Of a DNA stretch of 64,000 bases, positions 45,818-57,245 are shown in pieces. The stretch's first letter is position 1. Every line of letters starts with the position of its first letter. The stretch is taken from positions 192,316,604 to 192,380,603 of the forward strand of contig CM070873.1 in NCBI GenBank assembly GCA_036365515.1, read 5' to 3'. The translations under genes and the position numbers were made by a program. Below the pieces are notes generated by a model that saw only the letters and a list, made by a program, of their open reading frames with translations, made no database searches and had not been told where the DNA came from. The stretch is from Torymus aiolomorphi. Lineage: Eukaryota; Arthropoda; Insecta; Hymenoptera; Torymidae.

Positions 45818-48800
45818 TACCGTAAACAGCGCCTAGGAGCTTCGAATCCAGTTTATTCTTTGGAGCTGTATTCAGGCGATTGCATTTTCGTCCTGTTACA
45901 CTACAATTTTTTAATTGATCAGCGCCGACGATAGTTACGGCTACATCGCGTACAAATGCGCTACTGCCGCTAAAAGCTTTATCTGGGCTTTCTTGTTTCG
46001 CAGCACTGTTTTTCGCATTATTATAAGAAGTCATTGTTATATAGATATTATTTCCACAGTGTATCTAGAATGTATATAGTACAATTAATTTTTATGAATA
46101 AATAATAAATTTGCTTAAAATAGTTGACATTGTGCAGCTATGACGTTATAGAACAAAAATATGTAATAGTACATTTCGATATAAGTGCGAGAATAGTATA
46201 TTACGATACTAGTGCCATAAGTTGTACTTTACGCCACGGCGTGTATAAGCGCCCGAGCGTAGCGAGAGCGCTTAACGCCGTGGCAGGAAGAAATACTTAT
46301 GACACGTGTATCGTACGTTATTTTATAGCACTTGACTGCATAAGTCCGCCATGTCACGCCTATCCGTGCCATTAGCAGTCCATTATTCTGCCGTGCAGTA
46401 TGGCCCGAGCGTCAGCGAGGGCTATAAGCACGGTGCAATAATGGACTACTTATGTCACGGATAGGCGTGACATAAACGCGGACTTATGCCACGCAGTGCT
46501 ATAAAATAGATTTTCGTCTCGTGTGATGTTTACACCCGAGCGAAGCAAGGAAATGGACTCGCGCTTCGTTTCATATTATTTATTTTTATATATTGTTATT
46601 TTAATAGGTTTGACATATTTTGCGCACTTCTGTGAAAAAATAGTATACGGAACACGTGCGCAAGGTGATTCACGCACGAGTCGAGTTTGTCGCCCGAGCG
46701 CAGCGAGTGCTTTGCGCACTAGTTGCGTAATGTACTATTCCGGATGATATTCATGATTCTATTTTCGAAAACAATTCTTAACAGTGAAAAAAAAGGATAA
46801 ATATTTTACTTTGACGAATCAATTACAAGACAATTAGATCAGCATTCTTAAAACAAAATTTAATTTTAATAATAGGGAGGAAAGTGACCCGACTGTGACC
46901 ATCCTAAAATAATATTTGTTGCTTTCTTTTTGAAAATTTCCTAAATACATTATTAATTTTGCCCTAGGTGCACAATATCTTACTAAAAACATTATTTTTA
47001 TATCTTACTGTGTTATCAGTCTTTCGAATAAATCCAATAACTGCTTTGATTTGAATAATTTGTTCTAGTTCACTTACAGAATTACTAGCTGAAAAATAAT
47101 TAAATGCATAACATAAAATAAAGTTCTTTCTTAGCGTAATGTTGAAATTAATTTAAAAAATTTGTAAATCGTCAAAAAAAGGTTTGTTTAGTCCATGTCT
47201 AATATTGATAATAAATTATATTTCAATTTTATGAACATCAAAACAGTTTACAGTTATAATATATTATACGATAAGAGTGTAAAGCCATAAATTGAGCAGC
47301 CGAATAAGAGAAGGGCCTTAGCGCTCAAAAACGGCTCGAAACCCCTCTCACACTAGAATTTTCGGGACATAGCTCGACGCATTTCGACGATTGATAGACA
47401 ATTCAATAGCGCATCTTATTTCTATTTAGATTGAGTTATATGACAAAAACGAAAACAGCTAAGGACATAATTTAAATGCAAAAACGATGCGCAATTGAAT
47501 TCTCTACAAGAATCAATCGTCGAAATCTAAATTTGATATATATATCCTGGAAATTCTAGTGTGAGAGGGGCTTCGAGTGTGTTCGGGAGCGAAGGCCCTT
47601 CTATTATCTGTCCACTCAATTATTTTCATGGTTAGATTTAGTAGGCAGTATAAGCATACTTGAGGTTAGGAATTATTGGAATAATTATTTTGCCATGTAT
47701 ACACGTCTGACGCGCTCCCATCTACACGCGGACCTCGCATCCCCTGCCCACTTGGGGTTAAGAATTGTTTAAATAATTATTTTACCATGTATAAAATCTG
47801 ACGCGCTCCCGTATAGAGAAAGAGTACGATCCCTGAATATTGTTAATGTAAAGACGAAATGTAAGAGAATGAGCTACAAAAATTGTATACATAAAGTAGG
47901 TCAATACACTGGCTCTCATGGTTACGGAAATAAAACATTTTAAATTCTTACCAAATTCATCCATCTTTTCGTAAATTTTTGTTTGCATTTCAGCGTTAAG
48001 ATTACGCCATTTATCTGTCTCGGCCATTTGATTTTTTAATAAACTTCTGAGTCTCTCGCATTCCTCTCTCAATTGCAAATTTCTCTCATTTTTCTTTTTT
48101 AAATCTTTCATTAGTTTCTTTACGTCGAGGTCGGTCTTCTCATTTTTGCTTTTCTTTTTTTTGTCAACTTTTTTTTCTTTACCCTTTTTTCCTTCTAATA
48201 ATTTTGGAGGGCTCACTGAACTGTTTCTCTTTTGTGCTTTATTTACAGTTTCTTTCTTAGTTTCTTCCGGTTTTTTCTTATTGGTCTCCAATGATTTTGC
48301 ATTATTTTTTTCTGCTTCTACTCTATCTGCTACTTTGGTAAGATTGTCGGTAGTTACTGCATTTCTGTCTGTTTGCTCTTGTATTTGATCTATTTCCATC
48401 ATTATACCCACCGATTCAACTATTGGCATTAAATCATTCTTAGGATTAATTGTCTGCAGAGAAATAAATAAATAAATAAATAAAACGTTCCAGGTTTGCC
48501 ATTACAATAATAAAGCGATTACAAGAGTGCATCGCCGGTGACACATGGAGAGACATATATATTCAAATAAAACATGCCTAGAAAAAGGACGTAGAAAATA
48601 TCAATAAACTATTGAGAGGTATTACATTGTAAAACTATCTAATTTATGAATTTGAAAAAGGTTATACATAGTTTCTATTATACGTACTAGATTTTTATTA
48701 TAGCAAGTTCCCTACCTTTTCTCAATTGAAATTAAGAATTTTATAGGATTTATTGTTCTACATTGTCATCGAATGATTTCATGAATTATATTTGCGTTTA

Positions 48801-51800
48801 AAACCATGCCATTAGTTGTTTTATTAATCTATATTATCCACTTTTTGACGAAAAGGCCGATTTTATCGAGTTTTCCTTTTAGAAATCACATGCAGATATG
48901 AGTCCCGCGTGATCCTCGTTTGCTACAGGTATTGCGCACTGCGTTCGGATCATGTGTATTGATAATCCCGAAAACTAACATGTTTCACCTATTTATAAAT
49001 CTACTGCTTGTTCATTGATAATATTACGTTATAAATGCGTTATTTGTGCTGTAAATAAAGTTTGATTGATGATTTAAACAATTTTATTGTCATCAACCGA
49101 CAGCCAATAAGCATGGACGAAACCCCATAAGAAAATAAACATGATTTTCAGCTGGCCAATTATGAAAATATAGGGCAATTAATGCTTGAAAATTCAGCAC
49201 GTTTTGTAATAATAAACTTAATAAAATTCATTTATAATTGAAATAATTAATATAGAGGTATAGAATAATATTTACACTGAGTTACAAAAACAAATTTAAT
49301 TATATAAGTTTTATTGTTTTATATATTCTTTGTCTTCCTTCAAACTACAGTACGATACGTCATCGTATGAATATATAGATTATTATCAATTATAAAATTT
49401 TATGTATTACATACAAATTTCTCTATAGAGGAATTACAAATAAAAATTAATCTAATAAAGGGATAATTTTTTCTCATATTTCTATCAAGTCTACATTTAA
49501 TACAAGTGAAATTTAATCAGAAATATTATTTTTATTTCAAAATAGATTACTGAGATAAGATAAATTTTGACAAATATGAAATCATAGAAGCATATAACCT
49601 TATATGAAATATGGATGTTTTCAAAAAGTTAAAAATCAAAATAAAGTTAGAAAATTCACGTATACACAGTAATTTCTTCTTCCACATCAGAATCACTAAA
49701 CAGTAGAGGAGATGACCTGATTGTTTCAGGTGGTGAACCAACTAAAAAATGTTTTTATTTAATCAATAACTCTAATTGTATTACTGAACTTTAAAAGAAC
49801 TATTGATTTGTCAAAAATTGCACAACATATCAAATTACAATAAATTTATAACAAAAATTTAAATAAAATTTCTATTGTTTAATAACTAATCCATGGTAAA
49901 GTAAACGTAAGATTTTATGTTAAACAAACACTGAAGATTACGTACCGTTAATGGAAAAAATATTTTCTTAAATAAAAAAAGGTCTAAAATTAGACGAAAG
50001 CGAATAAGAGCAAGATTTATATTTAAAACCAATAAATTCTTTACAGCTCCAAATGCTTCTTACTACACAAAAACAGAATATATGCGAGGGAGGTGAGCAT
50101 GAGAAACGATGCCTGAATCTGCGTTTGCTTCATCAAGAAATTTCTTATTTGTACATTACCTTCTGTTTTTGTTTTCATATAAATTACTTTAAAAGTTTTT
50201 GGAATGGAAAAACTACGTATTAAAAACTGTTAACCACGACGCACTTCACGTATATCTTAATCCGCCACTGGGCATAATTAGAATATTCATTATTATACAG
50301 ATCATTTTATTCGTGAAAAAAAATTTTTTATTTAAATTAGAATATGTTATACTTTGTACAAAAATTAATAACTAGCTTTAACTTTATCAATTAGACACGT
50401 CTGACGTGACCTACAAGTGAATCAATCTCTTTAACCAAATAATTAGGTACATATAAACATTTATTAGACATACATTATTATGATATTTTTACGTGAAATC
50501 AGTTGAGTTTTATGTATATTCATACTTATACAGTTTCTTATACATGTATATATCGTTGTTCCTAACGAAAAATATAAAATATAAAATTATTTACTTCTTT
50601 GAACATTTTATTTTATCTACCAACACTGTTTTTATTTTCACAAAAGTTAGTTTTTTCAAACTTTGAGGTGATTTAATAACATTAAAAATTAACGTTTAAT
50701 TTTTGAAGTCTTCGTTAGAAACTACAACATAAGACCAGGCCACGAATATAATTCGTTCTTGCAATACCGCAACCAGATAAAACTTTTCAGTTATGAGAAT
50801 TAAGCACGGTAAAAAGCTACTAAAAATAGTCATTACTCCTTTGCAAATATTTAGCTTCTGCTTCAACGATTTTACAAAAAATACATGGTATAGTAAAAAA
50901 TAGTATATTACGCACGTAGGGAGGAAAAAAATTGGACAGTCTACATCTCGTGTAAACGCAATTGGCAAACAGAAGATGTGAGCTAGCCAATTTTACTCCT
51001 GACTTGCGTGTATACTATATTTCACCATATCCAGGCAGAAAATATAACATTCGCGTTTTTGAGCCATGAGCGAAAGTGGCACTTTCGGCCAGGGTATGGT
51101 GAAAAAGAGCTGTCTTGAACTAAACTACGTTAAAAATTGTATGCCATAGTAATACGAACCATATGGATAGTAAATGCCAGCTTCTCGACATGCGCAACAC
51201 ATACCGCATTCATATTCTGTAGAATCTGAGGCACTATTTGACATGTCCTAATCACACAAAAGTACTTTTTAGAACAAGTTTCAATTATTTTAGTCCCCTA
51301 TATGTCTATACATGTAATATGCCTACATGTAGTATGTCTATCTATACATAGACAGAGAAATTACTACTCTATTTAACTTGTAAAATTACTTTAAAATTAT
51401 TTCTTTTCTTTTTCAGTTTTTATTATTTCAATTCTACGCAAGGAGTTTTCATGCCATAAGTATCTCATTTACTAAGTGGGACATTTTTTTCTCAAAGTTT
51501 ATATACTATAGTAAAAATTCTATTTATCTCAAATGGATACGAAACTAATTGAAACATCGAAAAATTCACTATGGTCGCTAGTGTAACTATAGTCGCGGAA
51601 CGTTTTTTTTTCAATGCTGCACTAATTTTAAATATTGTGATAACATGTTAGTATTATAGTTGTCTTGAAACATCGTATTTCATAAAATCAATCCATTAAA
51701 AATCACATATAAGTACGATGTTAAAAGCGAGAAATGCGATCCACGATTTGCGTGAAACACGGTCTTTCCCACTGATTTGTATATTTTCATCTTTGAATTA

Positions 51801-53360
51801 ATTAACTTTGTCGCAAAAAATTATATAAAAGGTGTTATCCGCCCATTATTAGACTTATATTAAAATACTACTCAGAAAAAGACAATTTGTTCCATGCAGT
51901 TTCGCCGAAAAGTGGAACCAAAGGAAGGATCGATAATAAAACAAGGCTATATGCAGCATACCCTTGAATATTCATTTCTCATAATTTCCATTTACACTGA
52001 GAAAAATCATTAGCATGTAACATACTATTGGTTTCATTAACTAAGGAAAACTAAACGCGTTGAACGCCTTATACTTGATTAAAATTCAATATATTTACTA
52101 CAATATAATAATGTTAATTCATTTTTAAAAATTATTTACTTATTTAGTAATTAACTTAGTTTTTATTCGTGTATATGTCAAAAATAACATTAAAACATTG
52201 AACGTTACTCACTCTATCCGTTAATACGCTTTTTGTAATTTCATGGTTATACTGATTTTCACTGTGTTCATCCGGCGTCGAAGAACAACTCGGTTGATCA
52301 GGTTTAAATATTTTTTCTGGTATTTCTGCATGGTTTTCATGTTTTCTTTTCAGAGCAGCCTATAAATATAATTACATTAATGACGGATTTATGATATACA
52401 CCAATTTAACAAGAAAATGCTCAGGAATCTAAGAACTGGCTATTTTTATGTGACAGAATTTCTTCTAAAATGTTGATATAATACGAGATAAAGAAACATT
52501 TTCCTGAGCAAAAACAATTTTCGTTAAAAAATTCATATCTAATGTAAAATGGCTAGTTTATTAACCAGTATAAGGTTAATAGTATATTATGCACCAATAA
52601 GGGAATAAAGTGGGTTGCGTGCTCCCTGTGCTACAGTTGTCGCCGGTTTGCACAGCACGCTATATTCATGAGTACAGTATACCACTTTTTAACACAATTA
52701 TCGTAAAATTCGCAGTCGTTTCCCACCGAAAAGGCAAAAATGCTACATATGTGCGTGGCGCTGGGGGACTAGAGTGGGGGTAGGGAATGAATGCAGCACT
52801 TTGTTCCCACTTCAGCGAGAGTAAAGTACGAACTTTACGATGAGGTGTGTTACAAAAAGTTTTACTTTGCATTAAGAATGGCAAATAAAATAAGCCAGTT
52901 ATTAGATTCAGAACCTACATTCTTCTATCAGGGAAATTTTATTTTCAATAAAAACATGTAATACCTTTATCTTTGTGTTATCGTTACCTTCGGCATCCTT
53001 TACATTCTTTGAATTTTTCATCTTTAATTTTTTTGGCTCCTTACTTATATTTTCGTTAGCTGGAGCACCTGTGGTTTCATTCTCTTTGTTAATTTCTTTT
53101 TTTTTTTTCCTCTTAACACCATCAATGATCTTACTAGTTTTAGTTTCGATTAATTTTTCTTCTTTTGCTTTTTTATTGCTATTTTTAGATTTTTTAATCT
53201 TGTCTACGTCAGTTTTAGTTTTGATTAAATTTGCTTGTGTTGCTTCCTTATAACTATTTATAGATCTTTTAATCTTGCCTACGTTTGGCTTATTCATTTC
53301 AAGCAATTCTCGTTTTACAGATTCTCGCTCAATCAACTTACCGCTATCTACTTTTGCAGC
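44298..53360 (-). CDS. BEN-domain protein gene, eight exons (5' end missing)
   Basis: Exons on the minus strand: 53360-52965, 52359-52213, 51247-51160, 49741-49668, 48453-47952, 47088-47009, 46064-45821 and 44722-44298. Each has AG/GT borders, and all splice phases agree, giving 651 codons plus a stop. The N-terminal half is Lys/Glu-rich and low-complexity. Exon 3 has CGMCCACRE, possibly metal-binding. Exon 5 is coiled-coil-like (LMKDLKKKNERNLQLREE). Exons 7 and 8 carry a BEN domain (FVRDVAVTIVGADQLKNCSV, TGRKCNRL, then EYYLKTEKKLND), a DNA- and protein-binding module of chromatin regulators. The C-terminus is very acidic. The first coding exon lies upstream and was not identified. Exons 3 and 4 are least certain. 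Confidence 0.78.
44754..45783. mobile_element. intronic DNA element with GGTCCG-containing inverted ends
   Basis: GGGGAAAGG...GGTCCGTTTTATAAAA on the left roughly matches the complement of GGGAAGAGTTGGGTCCGATT at the right end. Inside are repeats of TGTCCCAGTATTGG and GTCCCACTTTAGG (45240-45340, 45537-45555). It fills most of the last BEN intron. Ends are imprecise. Confidence 0.45.
45821..46064 (-). CDS. BEN gene exon with the BEN-domain core
   Basis: It reads IHCGNNIYITMTSYNNAKNS at its start and FVRDVAVTIVGADQLKNCSV in the middle, then KLDSKLLGAVY before a G|GTAAAA donor. The exon is entered in phase 0 from the 47009 exon and leaves in phase 1, exactly matching the last exon. The internal ATG is not a start. 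Confidence 0.82.
46194..46508. mobile_element. nested-hairpin element, second copy
   Basis: Head TAGTATATTACGATACTAGT and tail CACGCAGTGCTATAAAATA. Hairpins: GCCACGGCGT/ACGCCGTGGC around CCCGAGCGTAGCGAG, and CACGCCTATCCGTG/CACGGATAGGCGTG around GCCCGAGCGTCAGCGAGGGC. It is preceded by another TAGTACATTTCGATATAAGT head (46165) and followed by related pieces at 46530-46560 and 46640-46745. It lies in a BEN intron. Confidence 0.82.
47009..47088 (-). CDS. BEN gene small exon
   Basis: A TTTTTCAG acceptor and an ACA|GTAAGA donor flank 80 bp that read SNSVSELEQIIQIKAVIGFI and RKTDNT. It supplies exactly the phase needed between the 47952 exon (phase 1) and the BEN-core exon (phase 0). Direct splicing without it would hit a stop. 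Confidence 0.72.
47285..47631. mobile_element. foldback MITE in a BEN intron
   Basis: CCATAAATTGAG and its counterpart CTCAATTATTTTCATGG mark the ends. The inner arms include CTCTCACACTAGAATTT with its complement, and GAAGGGCC/GGCCCTTC. It is followed at 47655-47830 by a direct repeat of about 90 bp with TCTGACGCGCTCCCRT. Confidence 0.78.
47952..48453 (-). CDS. BEN gene exon: Lys/Glu-rich coiled-coil region
   Basis: It enters after CTCTGCAG in phase 0 (TINPKNDLMPIVESVGIM). It runs through a Lys-rich stretch (GKKGKEKKVDKKKKSKNEKT) and a heptad-like segment (RNLQLREECERLRSLLKNQM). It leaves at TTTG|GTAAGA in phase 1. The coiled coil suggests dimerisation; the Lys-rich part may be a nuclear localisation signal (inference). 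Confidence 0.8.
49668..49741 (-). CDS. BEN gene small exon
   Basis: Acceptor TTTTTTAG, reading GSPPETIRSSPLLFSDSDVE then EEIT, donor ACT|GTGTAT. The donor is weak, but this choice keeps phase with both neighbours. The SDSDVEEE run is a likely casein kinase 2 type acidic serine site (inference). Confidence 0.5.
50890..51110. mobile_element. hairpin-family repeat with CACCATATCC MITE
   Basis: A TAGTATATTACGCACGTAGG head is followed by TATACTATATTTCACCATAT and the inverted CAGGGTATGGTGAAAAAG. The second part matches the MITE at 26767-26868. Confidence 0.65.
51160..51247 (-). CDS. possible BEN gene small exon with Cys motif
   Basis: After a GTGATTAG acceptor it reads DMSNSASDSTEYECGMCCAC and REAGIYYPY, leaving at ATG|GTTCGT in phase 1. 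The phase fits the neighbours. The donor is weak and the exon could instead be a terminal exon of an alternative transcript. Confidence 0.42.
52213..52359 (-). CDS. BEN gene exon
   Basis: Acceptor TTTATAG, reading AALKRKHENHAEIPEKIFKP and DQPSCSSTPDEHSENQYNHE, donor AGA|GTGAGT. 147 bp, phase 0 on both sides, so it could be skipped without changing the frame. Confidence 0.65.
52575..52860. repeat. hairpin-family repeat
   Basis: The head TAGTATATTATGCACCAATA and the phrase GTGCTCCCTGTGCTACAGTTGTCGCC parallel the repeat at 22136. It lies in an intron of the BEN gene. Confidence 0.6.
52965..53360 (-). CDS. BEN gene exon: Lys-rich N-terminal part
   Basis: Acceptor GTTGCAG, reading AAKVDSGKLIERESVKRELL, then imperfect repeats of about 27 residues (KIKRSINSYKEATQANLIKT and KIKKSKNSNKKAKEEKLIET), donor AAG|GTATTA. 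Phase 0 on both sides. It begins with Ala-Ala like the next exon, suggesting exon duplication. Confidence 0.65.
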
Positions 53361-54388
53361 CTGCAACACGTATAATGATTAGTCATAAATATTTATATTT
53401 TATACATTACTATGCGTTATATATTACTATAGCATCACTCCGAACAAAGACCTATTAAATATAAATTCTAAATAGATTAGACGTGACCCAAAACCCAAAG
53501 CTCTATGAGATCTAGGAAAAGGTTTTATAATAAATAATTATTAACGACTATCAGCGGCGAAATGCACGCCACGAGTTTTAAGGGAAAAATTCAATTTAAA
53601 AATCAAAATAAAATTTGTTTGTTAAATAACACTGATTCATAACCAGTAAGCTATTTTAGGCGATCAATGATATTTTCAAATCGCAGAACTAAAATTTTTA
53701 TGATGATCAATTGTTATACAAACCCACAACACCCCAAAGCATTTAACATTTCATGAGTTGCGTTTTTACTTCGCCGCATTTTTTCAAAAGGTTTTATTGT
53801 TAAATTACCGATACATAATCTGCAGGATAAGATGCATGGTAGTTATTACAAATTATCAAATAGAAAAAATAGAACAATTTATTTATCTTTAAGGTGATGT
53901 GAAATACCGACATAATTTTCAAACATGGATAACTCACGCAAATATCAATAGAACTATACAGAAAAATTTTTTCATGTAGTATTTACATATAACGGAGCGC
54001 TTGACGAACGTCGTTTTCCAAAAAAATGATGAGCATTTATTTAAAAAAATATTGAAATTTGGGTTTCACATACCCTTAAAGTATGTTTTCTTTGGATAGT
54101 TATATTTACTTAATGATATTAAAAAAATTTAAAAAAAAAAGTTCGAAAACAGTCATAAAGAAGGCACCGAGAAAGCAGAAAATGAAAAAAATGAAAATCT
54201 ATCAGGTTTTATCTTAAACTTTACAAAAAAAATAATTATCAATGCTTAAACTTTACTGAGTAGAAACTGAGATATTTACGTAAAATTATATACATATACA
54301 CAGTACTAAATTCTACTTTCAATGCCTTAATTCAAAATAATTTTACTATTACTGCATTTCCTCTGAGAAGAAGCAAAAACATTTACCA
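53361..54388. other. AT-rich spacer, no gene seen
   Basis: It should contain the upstream part of the BEN gene intron or 5' region. I could not identify a first exon or promoter. Confidence 0.4.
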
Positions 54389-56938
54389 TTAATGATTCTC
54401 GAAGGTATTAGGAAGAAATGAAATGTATGTGGTTTCCCCATTATCAATCACTATGGCTTTTCGTAAGATTGTATGGATTTCGTGAACTACAAGTTCGGAC
54501 GTTTTCCTTTTTACTTCATAAATATGTCGTAAAATAGGTTCTCTGTCGTCTTCATTAAAATTATTGTTGGATATTATCCATTCACATCCACATATATAGC
54601 AGATTTGTTTTGCTTTGATAAAATAATGAATTTGGATTATCTTTTTATCTATTAATTGAACCATCGAATCATCAGTTTTAGACACTCTCGTATAATGCAC
54701 TGAATGCATATAATAAGAAGCGTAAATGCATCGATTATATACTGTTGCATTGGGTTGTTCATTCTTTGTATAATCGCATACAAGCTTTTGTATATTTTTG
54801 TTCTGTTCTTCTGGCCCTATCAACGTAACGTCATCTAATTGGGTACACATCTTTAGCAAAGGTCTACACTGTAGTAAATTCTTACAGTACTTTGAAGCAG
54901 GTTCAGAATTATTACATCTATTATTTTCAACGTAATTTTCAAAAATACATTTGTTTAGCCATTTTTCAGCAATTTGTTTACAACATCCATTCGGAGCATT
55001 TATTTGACGAGTGAAATAATAAATGGCACTTTCAAAAGGAAAGGCAGAATTAGCCCACAATGGACCAGTTTTACGAACACTCTGAACATAATGAAGCAAC
55101 GAGTGCACGTTATATGTCATGAATTCTAATCCATATATCATTTGACATTCTCCAACAAATTTCAGAAGGTTGTATTCGCACTGATTAAAATCATCCTCAG
55201 TAATTTCGTTCTTTAATAAAACATAAATACTGTCTACAAGAAGTAAATAGGATTGGAACATTTTCTTAGGCAATATATTGTGTAAACAAGGAACACTTAC
55301 AAATAACAACCAAATTTTCCATTCTAAGGCCTTATATTTACTACTAAAATCTAATGGACGCAAAGTACGTCGTAGGTCCTTACATAAATACAGGTTAGAC
55401 ATTCGTTTATCTAACGTTTGTTTATCCGGTTTTGATAATATGGAAACCCAATCACTGTAGAGCTGCTTGGTTACACCCAACAAGGCACCGTGCATGTAAT
55501 CAGGCGGCAGATTCCAGACAATATCAAAGTTCTTAATTTCTAGTAATAAACACTTTCCCTTTACACCACACTCAGACCTTTTTTTAGATCTTTTGTCACA
55601 TTCAATAACGCGATTGATATTTTGCAAATGTTCCTCGTGAGTTCTCAATTCAGGATCTTGTTCAAGAAGTGGATAACGCATAGACCCACGATAATACTTT
55701 CCTAAGTGGTAACACCAACTGCACCCCGAATAACCGTTGAACTTGATTCTATTCTGCACTATAGGTCTTGCAACGCTATCAATACAACAACAAAATGGGA
55801 CGAGCTTTTTAGTATATACTTTGCCAGACCAGTAATCTGTAAATGTGACCCCATTTAAAAGTAATTCATCACATTGCTTTTTCAAAACCACCATGAAAAT
55901 ATCCATGAACTCCGGTGTCGGTTCTTTTTCTGTTTGCCACAGTGCAATTAATACTGGATGTTTGAAGCGTATTCTACCCAACAAACAATTCAGATGCAGT
56001 TGTAATGGCCATAATGCTTTCTTAGAACTTTTAAAAAGCTGTGCTCCATCGGTACTGAAATTGAAAGAAATAACGTCGATATCTTTAATATTCTTTTGGT
56101 ATAATTCTGAATCAGTTATATCCGTCATTATATGTGAATTTTTAATTTGTTCTTTTTCATTATGACGAGCCATAGAAATTTGAATGTCTTTCCGACTAAG
56201 CAGTTTCTCCAATTGAAATCTAACATCTAGTGAAATGAAATAATTATTGCTTTTAGAAGAAATAGAATAGACTGCTTCACACTTTTTGCATTGAAAAGAA
56301 CTCTTCTTTTTTGAAGACAATAGCATTTCTCCTAATAAAACATTACAATTTTGACAGTAATAATGTTTTTTTAATTTGTCTGGGGGTGGAGTGATAGTTT
56401 TAGAAAGAAGATAGGGACTATAATCCCAGCTTTCAAAAGTTGGACCAGCTAATATTCTCACCAAATTCAGCAGAGCATTTGCCATTTCGCGAGTTGCGTT
56501 AAATTTTAGCTCAAATCCTTTCAACATCAACAACACGTCTGAAACGGTTAAGTTACTATTCGAGAACATAATACGAGTATCGTTTGTAAAATACTGATTA
56601 GGAGACGTATTATCTTCATTAATAAAAAAATCTCGTTCATCAAAATCCGATTGATACCCTCCTTCGTCATCTGAATCAGATGTATCACTATCATTTTCTT
56701 CATTATCGCTTAACGTAACATTCGCTTTAAATTCTTTTTCACTTGCATCTTTGCAATTCGCAGGGTTTAACAATGTATTGCCAGTTCCATTAGTTTGATA
56801 GTCAACTTTTGTAACTGTTACTTGGTCATTTATTGTTAATTCCATTGCATCTATATCTTGGACAACTTCATTAAGGATAACATTTGGAGAAGTTATCGAA
56901 GCGTCATCGTTACTTAACGATGTCTTGTTACATATATC
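54389..56938 (-). CDS. TNP2-like transposase (CACTA/EnSpm type), intact ORF
   Basis: 818 codons from the ATG at 56845 without a stop. The frame stays open upstream to an acceptor-like TATTTAG at about 56939, so an earlier exon is likely. Order: an acidic N-terminus; a zinc ribbon (YYCQNCNVLL, FQCKKCEAVY); the catalytic region with FNFSTDGAQLFKSSKKALWP, then CIDSVARP and YSGCSWCYHLGKYYRG; DYMHGALLGVTKQLYSDW; and YNVHSLLHYVQSVRKTGPLW. The order and motifs match the TNP2 transposases of CACTA-type elements in animals. The intact length in a degraded region suggests recent arrival or selection. I did not find its terminal repeats. Confidence 0.72.
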   Translation of the reverse strand, partial: DICNKTSLSNDDASITSPNVILNEVVQDIDAMELTINDQVTVTKVDYQTNGTGNTLLNPANCKDASEKEFKANVTLSDNEENDSDTSDSDDEGGYQSDFDERDFFINEDNTSPNQYFTNDTRIMFSNSNLTVSDVLLMLKGFELKFNATREMANALLNLVRILAGPTFESWDYSPYLLSKTITPPPDKLKKHYYCQNCNVLLGEMLLSSKKKSSFQCKKCEAVYSISSKSNNYFISLDVRFQLEKLLSRKDIQISMARHNEKEQIKNSHIMTDITDSELYQKNIKDIDVISFNFSTDGAQLFKSSKKALWPLQLHLNCLLGRIRFKHPVLIALWQTEKEPTPEFMDIFMVVLKKQCDELLLNGVTFTDYWSGKVYTKKLVPFCCCIDSVARPIVQNRIKFNGYSGCSWCYHLGKYYRGSMRYPLLEQDPELRTHEEHLQNINRVIECDKRSKKRSECGVKGKCLLLEIKNFDIVWNLPPDYMHGALLGVTKQLYSDWVSILSKPDKQTLDKRMSNLYLCKDLRRTLRPLDFSSKYKALEWKIWLLFVSVPCLHNILPKKMFQSYLLLVDSIYVLLKNEITEDDFNQCEYNLLKFVGECQMIYGLEFMTYNVHSLLHYVQSVRKTGPLWANSAFPFESAIYYFTRQINAPNGCCKQIAEKWLNKCIFENYVENNRCNNSEPASKYCKNLLQCRPLLKMCTQLDDVTLIGPEEQNKNIQKLVCDYTKNEQPNATVYNRCIYASYYMHSVHYTRVSKTDDSMVQLIDKKIIQIHYFIKAKQICYICGCEWIISNNNFNEDDREPILRHIYEVKRKTSELVVHEIHTILRKAIVIDNGETTYISFLPNTFENH

Positions 56939-57245
56939 TAAATATATAAATATAAAATGAATTGGAAAGTGGTAATATAATATGTAATAACCATACAGAA
57001 TGTTTTAAAAATGAAACGTATAATAAAGATGCATCTATAGTTCCGTTTTTGTATAGAACTTTGTAGGAAAATAAAAATAAATATCAATTGAACGATTACA
57101 ACGAGAATGCAGTAATAGGACATGATGTTCTAAGTCCACAATTTATTATACTGAGACACGTAATTGGACTAACGGTGGATCAGTTGTAACTGCTTTATTT
57201 TTTATAAGTTTACGCAAAAATAAATTACACTCTTAAAAGAAAGAT

